Positions 9,366 to 17,267 of a stretch of DNA of 64,000 bases are shown here, piece by piece (within the stretch, counting starts at the first letter, position 1; each line of letters starts with the position of its first letter). Source of the DNA: Ensifer aridi. GTDB taxonomy: Bacteria > Pseudomonadota > Alphaproteobacteria > Rhizobiales > Rhizobiaceae. The stretch is from the NCBI RefSeq assembly GCF_002078505.1, contig NZ_LUAV01000004.1, positions 388,567-452,566 of the forward strand, given 5' to 3'. The translations under genes and the position numbers were made by a program. The notes below the pieces were generated by a model. It ran no database searches. It worked only from the letters and a program-made list of their open reading frames with translations, and was not told the origin of the DNA.

Positions 9366-10268
9366 ATGACCTCTGCCCGTCGCCCGGAATTGCCCGCCCT
9401 CATGGTGGAAGAGCAGGTGAAAGCCGCACTCCTGGAGGATTTGGGCCGAGCTGGCGACATCACTACGCTTGCCACCATAGGACCGGACATGACGGCCACG
9501 GCGCATATGAGTGTGCGCGAAGCGGGCGTGATTGCCGGCCTGGAACTGGCGCGCATGGCCTTCCGCCTTATCGACCCGTCGATCCGTTTCGAGGCGCTCG
9601 CCGCCGACGGCGATCGCGTGAGGCCAGGCACGACGATTGCCCGAATCTCGGGCCGTGCCCGCGGCGTGCTTTCGGCGGAGCGGGTGGCGCTCAACTTTCT
9701 CATGCATCTTTCGGGGATCGCGACCTATACGGCGAAGTTCGCCGACGAGATCGCCCATACCGCGGCAAAGGTGTGCTGCACCCGCAAGACCATCCCCGGC
9801 CTGCGCGCGCTCGAGAAATACGCCGTTCGGCTCGGCGGCGGCTCCAACCATCGCTACGGCCTCGACGACGCGGTGCTGATCAAGGACAACCACATCGCCG
9901 TTTGCGGCGGCGTCGCGGGCGCGATCCGCGCCGCGCGCAGCTATTGCGGCCATCTCGTCAAGGTCGAGGTCGAAGTCGACGGCCTCGCGCAGTTGCGCGA
10001 GGCGTTGACGGCTACGCCGGACGTTGTCCTGCTCGACAACATGGGGCCGGACCTGCTGCGCGAAGCCGTGGCAATCAATGCCGCGCATTGGGGATTGAGC
10101 GCTGCCTCCTATGCCGGCGACGACCGTCGAACGCGGCTGGAAGCGTCCGGCAATGTGAGGATCGAGACGATCCGCGCGATTGCCGAAAGCGGCGTCGACT
10201 TCATCTCGACGTCGAAGATCACCATGGCGGCGCCAACCCTCGACATCGGCCTTGACGTGTCGATTTAG
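9366..10268 (+). CDS. nadC: Nicotinate-nucleotide pyrophosphorylase (quinolinate phosphoribosyltransferase)
   Basis: 300 residues. NadC converts quinolinate and PRPP to nicotinate mononucleotide, completing the branch started by NadB and NadA. The active-site region CTRKTIPGLRALEKYAV with GGGSNHRYGLDDAVLIKDNH is intact, and the barrel ends with FISTSKIT. Start at 9366 after AGGAAC; 43 bases separate it from nadB. The gene order nadA-nadB-nadC is the compact alphaproteobacterial arrangement. Confidence 0.97.
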   Translation: MTSARRPELPALMVEEQVKAALLEDLGRAGDITTLATIGPDMTATAHMSVREAGVIAGLELARMAFRLIDPSIRFEALAADGDRVRPGTTIARISGRARGVLSAERVALNFLMHLSGIATYTAKFADEIAHTAAKVCCTRKTIPGLRALEKYAVRLGGGSNHRYGLDDAVLIKDNHIAVCGGVAGAIRAARSYCGHLVKVEVEVDGLAQLREALTATPDVVLLDNMGPDLLREAVAINAAHWGLSAASYAGDDRRTRLEASGNVRIETIRAIAESGVDFISTSKITMAAPTLDIGLDVSI

Positions 10269-10377
10269 TCAGGCTCGCCGGTTACAATGCAACTCTGCCG
10301 CGTTCGCGCGGAACGACCCCGGCAGCCGCGCGTTGTCCCCCATCAGCCCGGGAGTGAGTGATGAGGAAGGATCTCCG

Positions 10378-10896
10378 ATGATGAGAATGATGATCGCGAT
10401 CGCCTGTGCCGCGGGAATGGCGGCCGCCGCCTCGGCGCAACAATCCTCTCAGACTGCCACTGCCGAGTTCGTGGGCAAGGACGGCAAGGACACCGGACGG
10501 GCGACTTTGACGGCCGGCGGCAAGGGCGTGCTGATCGAGATGGAGGTGAGCGGCCTACCCAAGGATACCTGGGTCGCCTTCCACGCTCATGAAAACGGGC
10601 GCTGCGATGCGGCAGGAGGCTTCGAATCGGCCGGCAACCATTTCGTCGGAGAGGACGAAAACGCGGAGCATGGCTTCCTCGCGGCAAACGGTCCTCATAT
10701 AGGCGACATGCCGAACCAATATGTCGGGGCTGACGGCATCCTGCGCGCGCAGGTCTTCAACAGCTTCGTATCGCTCGACGACAAGGGAAACGCCCTCCGC
10801 GGGCGTGCCCTGGTGATACACGCGCATTCCGACGACAATCGCAGCCAGCCGGCCGGCGATGCCGGCGATCGCCTGGCCTGCGCCGTTGTCCAGTAG
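10378..10896 (+). CDS. sodC: Periplasmic Cu/Zn superoxide dismutase
   Basis: 172 residues. A signal peptide (hydrophobic IAIACAAGMAAAASA) precedes the mature domain. The metal ligands expected for Cu/Zn SOD are present: the HxH pair in FHAHENGRCD, histidines in AGNHF, AEHGF and GPHIGDMPN, and HAHSDD near the end. The two cysteines of the structural disulfide (GRCD and LACAVV) are also there. It removes superoxide in the periplasm. The ATG at 10378 has AGGAAGG at ideal spacing. The stop (10896) directly abuts the stop of the convergent regulator gene, leaving no room for a terminator. Confidence 0.93.
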   Translation: MMRMMIAIACAAGMAAAASAQQSSQTATAEFVGKDGKDTGRATLTAGGKGVLIEMEVSGLPKDTWVAFHAHENGRCDAAGGFESAGNHFVGEDENAEHGFLAANGPHIGDMPNQYVGADGILRAQVFNSFVSLDDKGNALRGRALVIHAHSDDNRSQPAGDAGDRLACAVVQ

Positions 10897-11880
10897 TTAT
10901 CGCCCTCCAACCTTGAGGCCGGGGGCAGGGCGTTCATCCAGGATCTGACGGCGGAAGCGGAAGAGCGCTGCCGGCCGGCCACCCGTGGAGGCGAGCGTCA
11001 CGCCGGTCGGCTCCACCAACTCCGCCCCTTCGACCAGCCGGCGGAAGTTCTGCTTGTGCAGGTGCCTGCCGGAGATCGCTTCGACGGTCGCCTGCAGGTC
11101 GGTAAGGGTGAATTCCGGAGGCATCAATTCGAAGACTACGGGCCTGTATTTGATCTTGCCGCGCAGCCGGGCGACGGCGGTCGCGACGATGCGGCGGTGG
11201 TCGTGCCGCATCGCCAGCCCCACCGCCGGGTTCTCGGGATTGCGGCAATGGCCGTCGATCACCGCTTCGCGCACGAGTCCCGCTTCATAAAGCAGTTCAT
11301 AGCGCTCCAGCACGCGCTCCTCGTCCCACGGAAAATCGTCGAGACCGAAGGCGAGACGCACCCGCGAGCGGCGCTGCGCGGTCGAAGCGGACTTCTCCTC
11401 GCCCGATAGCCCCACCTCCCATCGACCAAGCGCCGGCAGGATCGTCTGGTCGAGGATGGCGGGGCGGCCCTGGCGCCAGTCTTCCCACGGCAGGTAGCCG
11501 TACCAGTCCCGCCAATGGGCGCCCGCCTCGGCCAACCGCTCGTTGTTCTCGGCATCGGTGCGCGTCAGCGCCAGATAGCCGACCGAGACCATGTGCTTGC
11601 CTTCTTCCCCGGGCAGACGCTGGCGGCCGCGGTCGCCGAACGTATAAAGCTGCTCGATGTAGCCGAGCTTGAGCGCGGTTTGCTTTTCGACATGGGCGCG
11701 AAGGTTCGCCTCGAAGGTACGGTGATGGGCCGGATCGAAGGGCCCGAAGGGCAGGCTATCGCGCGTGTCTCCATCCGCTTCGCTGACGGCGAGGATACGC
11801 GGACTTCGGTTGACCACGGCGACGACGACCGCGTTGAGCCCGATCTCGACGGTGATCGGCCGCTCTTCAACAACCGACAT
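10897..11880 (-). CDS. nadQ: NrtR-like regulator of NAD metabolism (NAD regulator)
   Basis: 327 residues. The N-terminal half has the shape of a Nudix domain (residues about 10-200), with YIEQLYTFGDRGR, typical of NrtR-type sensors. Its Nudix box is degenerate: the region FEANLRAHVEKQTAL lacks the catalytic REXXEE residues, so it should bind a ligand rather than hydrolyse it. The C-terminal part (LMPPEFTLTDLQATVE, then KQNFRRL and GGRPAALFRF) matches the winged helix of NrtR proteins. These repress NAD genes and sense NAD-derived metabolites such as ADP-ribose. The nadABC operon and its palindrome lie nearby, which supports the role. The start at 11880 overlaps the upstream phosphatase gene by 14 bases. 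Confidence 0.85.
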   Translation of the reverse strand: MSVVEERPITVEIGLNAVVVAVVNRSPRILAVSEADGDTRDSLPFGPFDPAHHRTFEANLRAHVEKQTALKLGYIEQLYTFGDRGRQRLPGEEGKHMVSVGYLALTRTDAENNERLAEAGAHWRDWYGYLPWEDWRQGRPAILDQTILPALGRWEVGLSGEEKSASTAQRRSRVRLAFGLDDFPWDEERVLERYELLYEAGLVREAVIDGHCRNPENPAVGLAMRHDHRRIVATAVARLRGKIKYRPVVFELMPPEFTLTDLQATVEAISGRHLHKQNFRRLVEGAELVEPTGVTLASTGGRPAALFRFRRQILDERPAPGLKVGGR

Positions 11881-12409
11881 GAGACGTCTTCTTCGGACGG
11901 AGCGGCAGGGCGAAGGGAGCATTGCCGTCGGCATCGGCGCCGCGGCCGATCGAGCGCACGGCGGCGGCCAGGCGTCCGTTGCGAGAGAGAGCCTGATCGC
12001 CGATCTCCACGAGCCGCGCATTCGGCGTTGCGAAAGGCGAAGCAAGCCGTAAGCGCCTCGCCAGATCCTCATCGTCCTGCTCCGGCTCGACGGCGAGGGC
12101 GGCGATCAGCGCCGCGGCGGGTGAGCGGGAAACGCCCATCCAGCAATGGATGAGCAGTGGCCGCCCGCGGTCCCAGTTGCGAGCAAAGTCGATGATGCGT
12201 TCGACGTGCTCTTCCTGCGGCGCGACGAGATCGCCCGTGCCGGCAAAGCTGATATCGTTGACACCGATCGTCAGATGCTTCGTCTGGTCGATCACGGCGG
12301 GACGGTGAAAATCCTGGCCTTTTGCCACGAGGCTCAGCATTTCGCGGCAGCCGTGGCGAACGGCCATTTCAGCGATGCGCGCGAGCGGCGAGACGACGAT
12401 CACCGCCAC
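11867..12409 (-). CDS. Tyrosine phosphatase-like protein
   Basis: 180 residues. The P-loop C-x5-R signature of cysteine phosphatases is clear: LIHCWMGVSRSPAAAL, with the nucleophile about C89 and the arginine about R95. The WPD-type acid loop is not obvious. Proteins of this kind dephosphorylate phosphotyrosine or small phospho-metabolites; the substrate is unknown. It starts with GTG at 12409, two bases after the stop of the HD gene, and overlaps the NAD regulator gene, so it is the third gene of a four-gene operon. Co-transcription with the NAD regulator hints at a nucleotide-related substrate, but this is inference. Confidence 0.8.
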   Translation of the reverse strand: MAVIVVSPLARIAEMAVRHGCREMLSLVAKGQDFHRPAVIDQTKHLTIGVNDISFAGTGDLVAPQEEHVERIIDFARNWDRGRPLLIHCWMGVSRSPAAALIAALAVEPEQDDEDLARRLRLASPFATPNARLVEIGDQALSRNGRLAAAVRSIGRGADADGNAPFALPLRPKKTSHVGC

Positions 12410-12411
12410 CG

Positions 12412-13020
12412 TCAGGCCTCCTGCCGTGCCCTGCTGCGCTCGGCTTCCAGCGCGCTGAAGCGCGCCGCGAAGAGGCGCTGCGCCTCGACTGCGGGCAGAG
12501 GATCGATCAACAGGGTCTCGCGGGTGATGCCACGCGGCTGGCCGAAGAACTTGCGGGCCTCCTCCGCCGAGAATCCGGCGAGTTCCGTGGCCTCGAAATA
12601 GGCCGCAACGCGGTCGGCCTTCTTGATCCGCTCCTTGAGCTCCTTGGGCGTGTGGGGCGGCAGTCCGAAGCGCAGGTGCACGGCGCTCTCAAGCCGCTTT
12701 TCCACACTCTTGTAGCCGCCGCCGACGACCGCCTTGAAAGGGGAGATCATATCGCCGATGACATATTCCGGCGCATCGTGGAGCAGGGCCATCAGGCAGT
12801 CCTCGGCATTGCAGCGGTTGGTACGGCGGAAAATGTCCTCGACGATGAGACTGTGCTGGGCGACGGAAAAGGCGTGGTCGCCCGAGGTCTGGCCGTTCCA
12901 GCGCGCCACGCGGGCGAGCCCGTGGGCGATGTCGGAAAGCTCGACATCGAGCGGCGAGGGATCGAGAAGATCGAGCCGCCGGCCGGAAAGCATACGCTGC
13001 CAGGCGCGCGCATTCATCAT
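12412..13020 (-). CDS. YfbR-like HD-domain hydrolase (probable 5'-nucleotidase)
   Basis: 202 residues. HD motifs are visible: H in FSVAQHSLIVEDI, the doublet in ALLHDAPEYVIGD, and a later aspartate in KKADRVAAYFE. The pattern LHDAPEY-x-GD is typical of the YfbR/HDDC2 group, metal-dependent 5'-nucleotidases acting on deoxynucleoside monophosphates. The start overlaps the end of the ygfZ-like gene (ATGA context), indicating translational coupling. Two adjacent ATGs (13020 and 13017) are both possible. Confidence 0.82.
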   Translation of the reverse strand: MMNARAWQRMLSGRRLDLLDPSPLDVELSDIAHGLARVARWNGQTSGDHAFSVAQHSLIVEDIFRRTNRCNAEDCLMALLHDAPEYVIGDMISPFKAVVGGGYKSVEKRLESAVHLRFGLPPHTPKELKERIKKADRVAAYFEATELAGFSAEEARKFFGQPRGITRETLLIDPLPAVEAQRLFAARFSALEAERSRARQEA

Positions 13021-13865
13021 GCGCTCGCCTCGTCGGCCTCACTCGGAAAGCGGAGGCCCGTCCATGCGGGCAGCGTCAGCGAAACCGGCACATCGCCCGC
13101 AAGTATAGGGTCTGCCCGCGCGATCGCCTCGCCGGCCTTATCGATGCGCACGATCGCAAGGCCGGACTTGTCTTGAACGGTACCGAGCGAACCGATCGAC
13201 CGCCCGTTGACGGAAATATTCGCGCCGGTCGGCGGTAGCGGTGCGTCGCCCGTAACGACGACGACCCTGCGCCGTGCCGTACCGCGGTGCTGTATGCGGG
13301 AGACGACTTCCTGGCCGACATAGCAGCCCTTACGGAAGGAAAGACCACCGTTGAAATCCATCAGCACGTCATGTGGAAAGGCATCCTGCAGGGCATAGTC
13401 GCGGCCTGCCTCCGCTACTCCCGCTGCGATACGCAACCGATCGAGATCGGCAACGCTTGCGTCCGGGGCAGCCGCCTCGCGGTAAAGGCGGAAGACGGTC
13501 AAGCCCGCTTTTTCGAAGCGATCGTCGCGATAGCTCTCGGCAGGGCGGTCCTCCTCGAAGACGACCGTCACCGATGCCGGCAACTGTAGCGACAGGTCCA
13601 CGGCCGACCGCAGTTTGTACATGGTCAGACGCTTAAAAAGCAGCTCCGCCTGGTCGCCCGTCGTCTCCAGCCGCAACGCCTCGCCGTCTCGGGAAATCAG
13701 AAAATCGAAGAGGATCTTGCCCTGCGGCGTGAGCAGCGCGCCAGGCTTGACTTCGTCCTCAGCCAGTGCGCCGACATCCGTCGTGATCAGGCCTTGGAGA
13801 AGAGGCTCAGCGTCCTTTCCGGAAATGCGGATGAGCGCGCGGTCGTCGAGACAAACCCTGGGCAT
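13017..13865 (-). CDS. ygfZ: YgfZ/GcvT-type folate-binding protein
   Basis: 282 residues. The signature KGCYVGQEVVSR of the YgfZ family is intact near residue 175, with the GcvT-like fold before it (LLTPQGKILFDFLISR). YgfZ/IBA57 proteins bind tetrahydrofolate and help assemble or repair Fe-S enzymes. NadA, which needs a [4Fe-4S] cluster, is encoded in the same locus. The gene heads a minus-strand operon with the HD hydrolase, the phosphatase and the NAD regulator. An inverted repeat (ATCCTAC / GTAGGAT, 13873-13902) lies in its upstream region, of unknown meaning. Confidence 0.88.
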   Translation of the reverse strand: MPRVCLDDRALIRISGKDAEPLLQGLITTDVGALAEDEVKPGALLTPQGKILFDFLISRDGEALRLETTGDQAELLFKRLTMYKLRSAVDLSLQLPASVTVVFEEDRPAESYRDDRFEKAGLTVFRLYREAAAPDASVADLDRLRIAAGVAEAGRDYALQDAFPHDVLMDFNGGLSFRKGCYVGQEVVSRIQHRGTARRRVVVVTGDAPLPPTGANISVNGRSIGSLGTVQDKSGLAIVRIDKAGEAIARADPILAGDVPVSLTLPAWTGLRFPSEADEASA

Positions 13866-13987
13866 ATGTCGAATCCTACTGTCTTTCCCGAAGAGGTAGG
13901 ATGTCCGCCGATAATCGGCAAGCGCGACGATCGATTCTCACGAGGCGAGGCGCAGGATATGGGGCGAGACCACTCACTCATTCTGCC

Positions 13988-14743
13988 CTAATCGCCGGCG
14001 ACGAAGAACTTCCAGCGGCCATCCGGTGTGATGCCGACACGGTAGAAGTTGTAGCTGCCGAACTCTTCCATGCCGGCGAAGTCGCCGGCTGTCACCAGCC
14101 GGAACAGCTCCACCTTCTCTGGTGGAGTCAGCGAGGAGAGCGGCTTCTCGGCGAAATAGGGCCAGACATAGACCTCGTCGGGCGTGCCCTTATCGGCCTG
14201 CACGAAGCCGGTCGAAAGCACGTCGAGGAGGATCGCGAGGATCTCGATGCCCTCCTGGTCGCCGGAAAGCCCTTTAAGCGTCGCGATGGGGTCGTCGTCA
14301 CCCGTTCCCGTTACCTGGGTCTGAGTCGGGCCCTTGCCCAGCAAAGGCCGCAGCCGTTCGATATCGCCGGAAGCGGCGGCCTCGACGATCAGTTCGCGCA
14401 TGCGGGCGACGGGTTCAGGGATCTTGGAGACGTCCGTCAGCACTTCGACGGGTTCGGCCACCTCGGGCGCGGCGATTTCATCGTCCTTGGCGGCGGGTGC
14501 CGCCTTGTCGACCAGAGGGTCGGGCATTGGAATTTCGAGCGGAGCCTCTTCTTCCGGCACGGCTTCCTCGGGCGCTTCGGTCGGTGCGGCATTCTGCTCG
14601 CCGGCAACGGGCGCGGGGGCGCCTCGGAGTTCGCTGAGTGCCAGCGCGGGCGCGGCCGTGATCGGTGCGCAGACGGCCACGCTCGCCAGCAGCAACGTAA
14701 CAAGCCCAACCGGGAAGGCCCGGTTTGCAAGGTTCCGGCTCAT
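13988..14743 (-). CDS. Exported hypothetical protein with acidic Pro/Glu linker
   Basis: 251 residues, not recognised. It starts with a signal peptide (PVGLVTLLLASVAVCAPITAAPALA), followed by about 80 residues rich in Ala, Pro and Glu, which should be a flexible spacer. The C-terminal domain includes an ankyrin-like helix pair (MRELIVEAAASGDIERLRPLL) and a compact end segment with many aromatics (YVWPYFAEKPLSSLTPPE, then FGSYNFYRVGITPDGRWKFFVAGD). This suggests a folded domain displayed in the periplasm. The 89-residue gene upstream ends 15 bases before its start, so the two probably form an operon. Confidence 0.75.
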   Translation of the reverse strand: MSRNLANRAFPVGLVTLLLASVAVCAPITAAPALALSELRGAPAPVAGEQNAAPTEAPEEAVPEEEAPLEIPMPDPLVDKAAPAAKDDEIAAPEVAEPVEVLTDVSKIPEPVARMRELIVEAAASGDIERLRPLLGKGPTQTQVTGTGDDDPIATLKGLSGDQEGIEILAILLDVLSTGFVQADKGTPDEVYVWPYFAEKPLSSLTPPEKVELFRLVTAGDFAGMEEFGSYNFYRVGITPDGRWKFFVAGD

Positions 14744-14758
14744 GGGGCAGTCCTGATG

Positions 14759-15028
14759 TTACTGAATTGTCCGCTGTGGCGAGAACTCTCCGGCGAGCAT
14801 CCGCTCACGAAGCGAATTCAACATTGCCTCGGCACCTTCTTCGCCATGGAGCCGGATCGTCTCGCGCATGGCAAGCGCGATCGCTGCATCGGCAATGATT
14901 TCCGGCTCGATACCATCTGCCATGCCGTCCGCCCAGGCCTCGTTCTGGTGCTCAAGGGCCGCCTGCATCTTCTCGTGGACGATCATGTCATCGATGTCGG
15001 TCAGGCTTGGTTGCATCATTCGTTCCAT
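14759..15028 (-). CDS. Small conserved-looking acidic protein, unknown function
   Basis: 89 residues, no signal peptide, strongly helical and acidic, rich in Met (DMIVHEKMQAALEHQNEAW, then ALAMRETIRLHGEEGAEAML). Not recognised. GGAAG precedes the ATG at 15028 at suitable spacing, and codon use is like that of neighbouring genes. Its stop lies 15 bases before the start of the exported protein, so the two are likely co-expressed. Confidence 0.65.
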   Translation of the reverse strand: MERMMQPSLTDIDDMIVHEKMQAALEHQNEAWADGMADGIEPEIIADAAIALAMRETIRLHGEEGAEAMLNSLRERMLAGEFSPQRTIQ

Positions 15029-15186
15029 GCGGCTTCCGTTACGTGCACTTGGCGAACCTAACGCCTCTCCGCTGAACCGCGACTGAACGGGCAGACAGGC
15101 CGGTCACTTCTTACCACTCTCTTAATAAACTTAGCAGCCTTTTCCCGAAACGACACGGCCTCGCGGAAAAAGAGGTTAATTTATCC

Positions 15187-15633
15187 CTAATTTCCAAAAC
15201 GGGCGACGATTTCTGAAGCGAGTGTTGCACCTTCGGCACGGTATCTCTCCTCTGCGAGCGTCGCCGGCTCCGTGCAGCTCGTATAGACGGATGCGAAGGT
15301 CCGATAGCCTCGGTTGAAGGCGGCGGTCATGCGCTCGCGCCGTTTCGGCTCGCCGGCCGTTTCCTTGTCGAGGAGTTCCTGCGCGGAGCGACGCCAGGCG
15401 TCCTCCGGCTGACCGAGGCAAAGATTGCGCAGATAGTGGACCGATCCGAGGATCTCGGCGAGGCGAAGCAGCCGCTCATCATAAGGCGTCGGCTTTTCCT
15501 CCGGGGCCGGGGCAGGGGAAGTCTGGTTTTTTTCCTGCGCGGCGGGCTGCTTTTCCTGCGCCACCGCACCTGCGGCTGTCGCGAGGATGGCGCCCGTCAG
15601 GAGAAGTCTGAACAAGAACGCTACGCTGATCAT
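15187..15633 (-). CDS. TIGR02301-family exported protein
   Basis: 148 residues. A signal peptide (FLFRLLLTGAILATAAGAVAQ) is followed by a Gln/Pro-rich spacer and a helical domain with the segment LAEILGSVHYLRNLC and two conserved cysteines (LRNLC and YTSCTEP). This matches the uncharacterised rhizobial family TIGR02301, usually found beside a Nudix hydrolase, as here. The start overlaps the Nudix gene stop (ATGA), so the pair is coupled. Confidence 0.8.
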   Translation of the reverse strand: MISVAFLFRLLLTGAILATAAGAVAQEKQPAAQEKNQTSPAPAPEEKPTPYDERLLRLAEILGSVHYLRNLCLGQPEDAWRRSAQELLDKETAGEPKRRERMTAAFNRGYRTFASVYTSCTEPATLAEERYRAEGATLASEIVARFGN

Positions 15634-16118
15634 GAGCGCATCAAATCCGAATCGGCACCGTTTGCAAGGCCACTTCGGCCGGGGTGCCTCGTCAGCCGGA
15701 CGGCGGCCAGCTTCTCCACGCAGTCGCGAACGCTAGGGGGAATGGGAAGCGCGAAGATTTCCTCCGGTGTGAACCAGCCGACACCGGCGGCGTCGTCGCA
15801 AGCGACGGCGACCGAATCGGCATCGGCCTCGACGGTGAAGACGGACAGCAGGAAATGCCGCCCCTCCGATTCCTTTCCGGGCAGATCGTAGGTCTCGAAG
15901 AGCACGGGATCGCGACCGCTGATGCCGGTTTCCTCGGCGAGTTCGCGCAGGGCCGTCTCCGCCGGCGTTTCGCCGGGCTCCGCCCTGCCGCCGGGAAAGG
16001 CATACATGTCCGCCGACGGCGGATTGGCCCGCCGGACGAGCAGGTAACGTCCGTCCCGTTCGAGGATGGCGGAGGAAGCGTGTTCGGGTTGGTTCGGCAT
16101 CTGGGAATCGAATTTCAA
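15630..16118 (-). CDS. Nudix hydrolase
   Basis: 162 residues. The Nudix box is complete (GGRAEPGETPAETALRELAE followed by ETGI), so the protein should cleave a nucleoside diphosphate linked to a further group X. The tail contains LPIPPSVRDCVEKLA. The substrate is not predictable. An alternative ATG at 16100 would remove six residues; neither start has a strong ribosome site. It is transcribed away from the SRAP gene, 43 bases away, and coupled to the TIGR02301 gene. Confidence 0.88.
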   Translation of the reverse strand: MKFDSQMPNQPEHASSAILERDGRYLLVRRANPPSADMYAFPGGRAEPGETPAETALRELAEETGISGRDPVLFETYDLPGKESEGRHFLLSVFTVEADADSVAVACDDAAGVGWFTPEEIFALPIPPSVRDCVEKLAAVRLTRHPGRSGLANGADSDLMRS

Positions 16119-16161
16119 CTGGGTCGTTGACCCATCCTACGTGAAGTGCCACATCGATGTC

Positions 16162-16941
16162 ATGTGCGGACGCTTTGCGCTGACGGCAACGCCGGAAGAA
16201 TTGATGGAATTGTTTGGCTTGCTGGAGGCGGACGACTTCCCGGCTCGTTTCAACATCGCCCCGACCCAACCGATCATCGTGATCGTCGCTGCGGATCGGG
16301 CGGAGCCGGGTAGCAATCTGCCGGAGCGCAAGGCTCTGCTCGTGCGCTGGGGGTTCACGCCTGGCTGGGTCAAAGATCCACGCAAGTTCCCGCTGCTCAT
16401 CAACGCGCGTGCCGAGACGGCAGTCGGCAAGGCCGCCTTCCGCGCGGCGATGCGCCACCGCCGCATACTGGTGCCGGCCTCCGGCTTCTACGAATGGCGG
16501 CGTCCTGCGAAAGGCGGCGGCGAACCTTCGCAAGCCCATTGGGTGCGCCCCAGAAAAGGCGGCGTCGTCGCCTTTGCCGGGCTTATGGAGACCTGGTCCT
16601 CCGCCGATGGCTCGGAGGTCGACACGGCGGCGATCCTCACGACCGACGCGAATCGCGTTGTCCGCCACATCCACGATCGCATGCCCGTCGTCATCGAGCC
16701 GGAAGATTTTGCCCGCTGGCTCGACTGCAGGACCCAAGAGCCGCGCGACGTGACGGATCTTATGGTTCCGGCTGCGGAGGACTACTTCGAGGCGATCCCC
16801 ATCTCGGACAAGGTGAACAAGGTCACCAATACGGGGCCCGAGATTCAGGACGAGGTCGCGCCTGTCATTCCCGCCGCGCCGGCAGCAAGCAAAGCCCGGG
16901 CGGACGATCGCGACGATGACGGCCAGATGTCGCTGTTCTAA
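16162..16941 (+). CDS. SRAP-family abasic-site DNA-crosslinking protein (YedK/HMCES-like)
   Basis: 259 residues. The protein begins MCGRF, so removal of Met exposes Cys2, the nucleophile that forms a thiazolidine link to abasic sites in single-stranded DNA. Further SRAP landmarks are FNIAPTQ, VRWGFTPGWVKDP, INARAET, the catalytic-region glutamate in PASGFYEWRR, and the histidine in HDRMPVVI. It shields abasic sites and protects replication forks. The start is fixed by the Cys2 requirement; longer upstream starts would be inactive. The C-terminal tail after residue 225 is disordered and ends in GQMSLF. Confidence 0.92.
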   Translation: MCGRFALTATPEELMELFGLLEADDFPARFNIAPTQPIIVIVAADRAEPGSNLPERKALLVRWGFTPGWVKDPRKFPLLINARAETAVGKAAFRAAMRHRRILVPASGFYEWRRPAKGGGEPSQAHWVRPRKGGVVAFAGLMETWSSADGSEVDTAAILTTDANRVVRHIHDRMPVVIEPEDFARWLDCRTQEPRDVTDLMVPAAEDYFEAIPISDKVNKVTNTGPEIQDEVAPVIPAAPAASKARADDRDDDGQMSLF

Positions 16942-17135
16942 GTGCTTTTATGTCTGCGTGTCGGACCGACCCCGAGATGATCGCCCTCAACGGGGCGCTT
17001 CATGACCTTCTTGCCAGCAGGCTTGGCTTTTACCTGTAGTGCGGCGGCGAGTACGGCCTTCAGGCCGAGCGGGCGGTACTTCGTCAGCAGATCGGATGGG
17101 GGCGGCTTGCGTTCGGCGGTCTTGGCGGCCTTCAT
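16938..17135 (-). CDS. Small basic hypothetical protein
   Basis: 65 residues, rich in Lys/Arg/Ala, with a central segment TKYRPLGLKAVLAAALQVKA. Not recognised. Support comes from AAGGAA eight bases before the ATG and a plausible helical region. The last four bases overlap the end of the convergent SRAP gene, and a mosaic repeat starts 26 bases upstream of the ATG, so a chance frame cannot be excluded. Confidence 0.45.
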   Translation of the reverse strand: MKAAKTAERKPPPSDLLTKYRPLGLKAVLAAALQVKAKPAGKKVMKRPVEGDHLGVGPTRRHKST

Positions 17136-17160
17136 TGCATGTATTCCTTGGTGTTTTTCC

Positions 17161-17267
17161 CTACTGCATGTTTCCCTAAATCGCAGTCGATTTAAGGATC
17201 AAAACATGCAGCAACTCAAAGTGCTACAGCAACCTTCGCGCGTCTGATGAGACGCGCGGCGCTGTAG
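17161..17267 (-). repeat. RIME-like mosaic palindromic repeat, copy 1 (full length, inverted)
   Basis: Read on the minus strand this 107-base element runs CTACAGCGCCGCGCGTCT ... GCACTTTGA ... TGCATG ... CCTTAAATCG ... CGATTTAGGG ... ACATGCAGTAG. It has two palindromes: an arm pair around GCGCGTCT/AGACGCGC and one around TTAAATCG/CGATTTA. The same blocks occur at 44905, 49176 and 50616. Its size and two-palindrome structure fit RIME1 of rhizobia, recalled from the literature and not checked by alignment. Confidence 0.8.

Noticed and set aside
7595..9703. A 702-codon open frame on the minus strand opposite nadB
   Set aside because: It is fully antisense to nadB and the start of nadC, shows no recognisable domain, and is the kind of shadow frame common in GC-rich DNA.
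16081..16101. GTTC...GTTC pair as a possible LexA (SOS) box before the SRAP gene
   Set aside because: The spacing is six bases instead of the seven of the alphaproteobacterial SOS box, and it lies inside the Nudix coding sequence.
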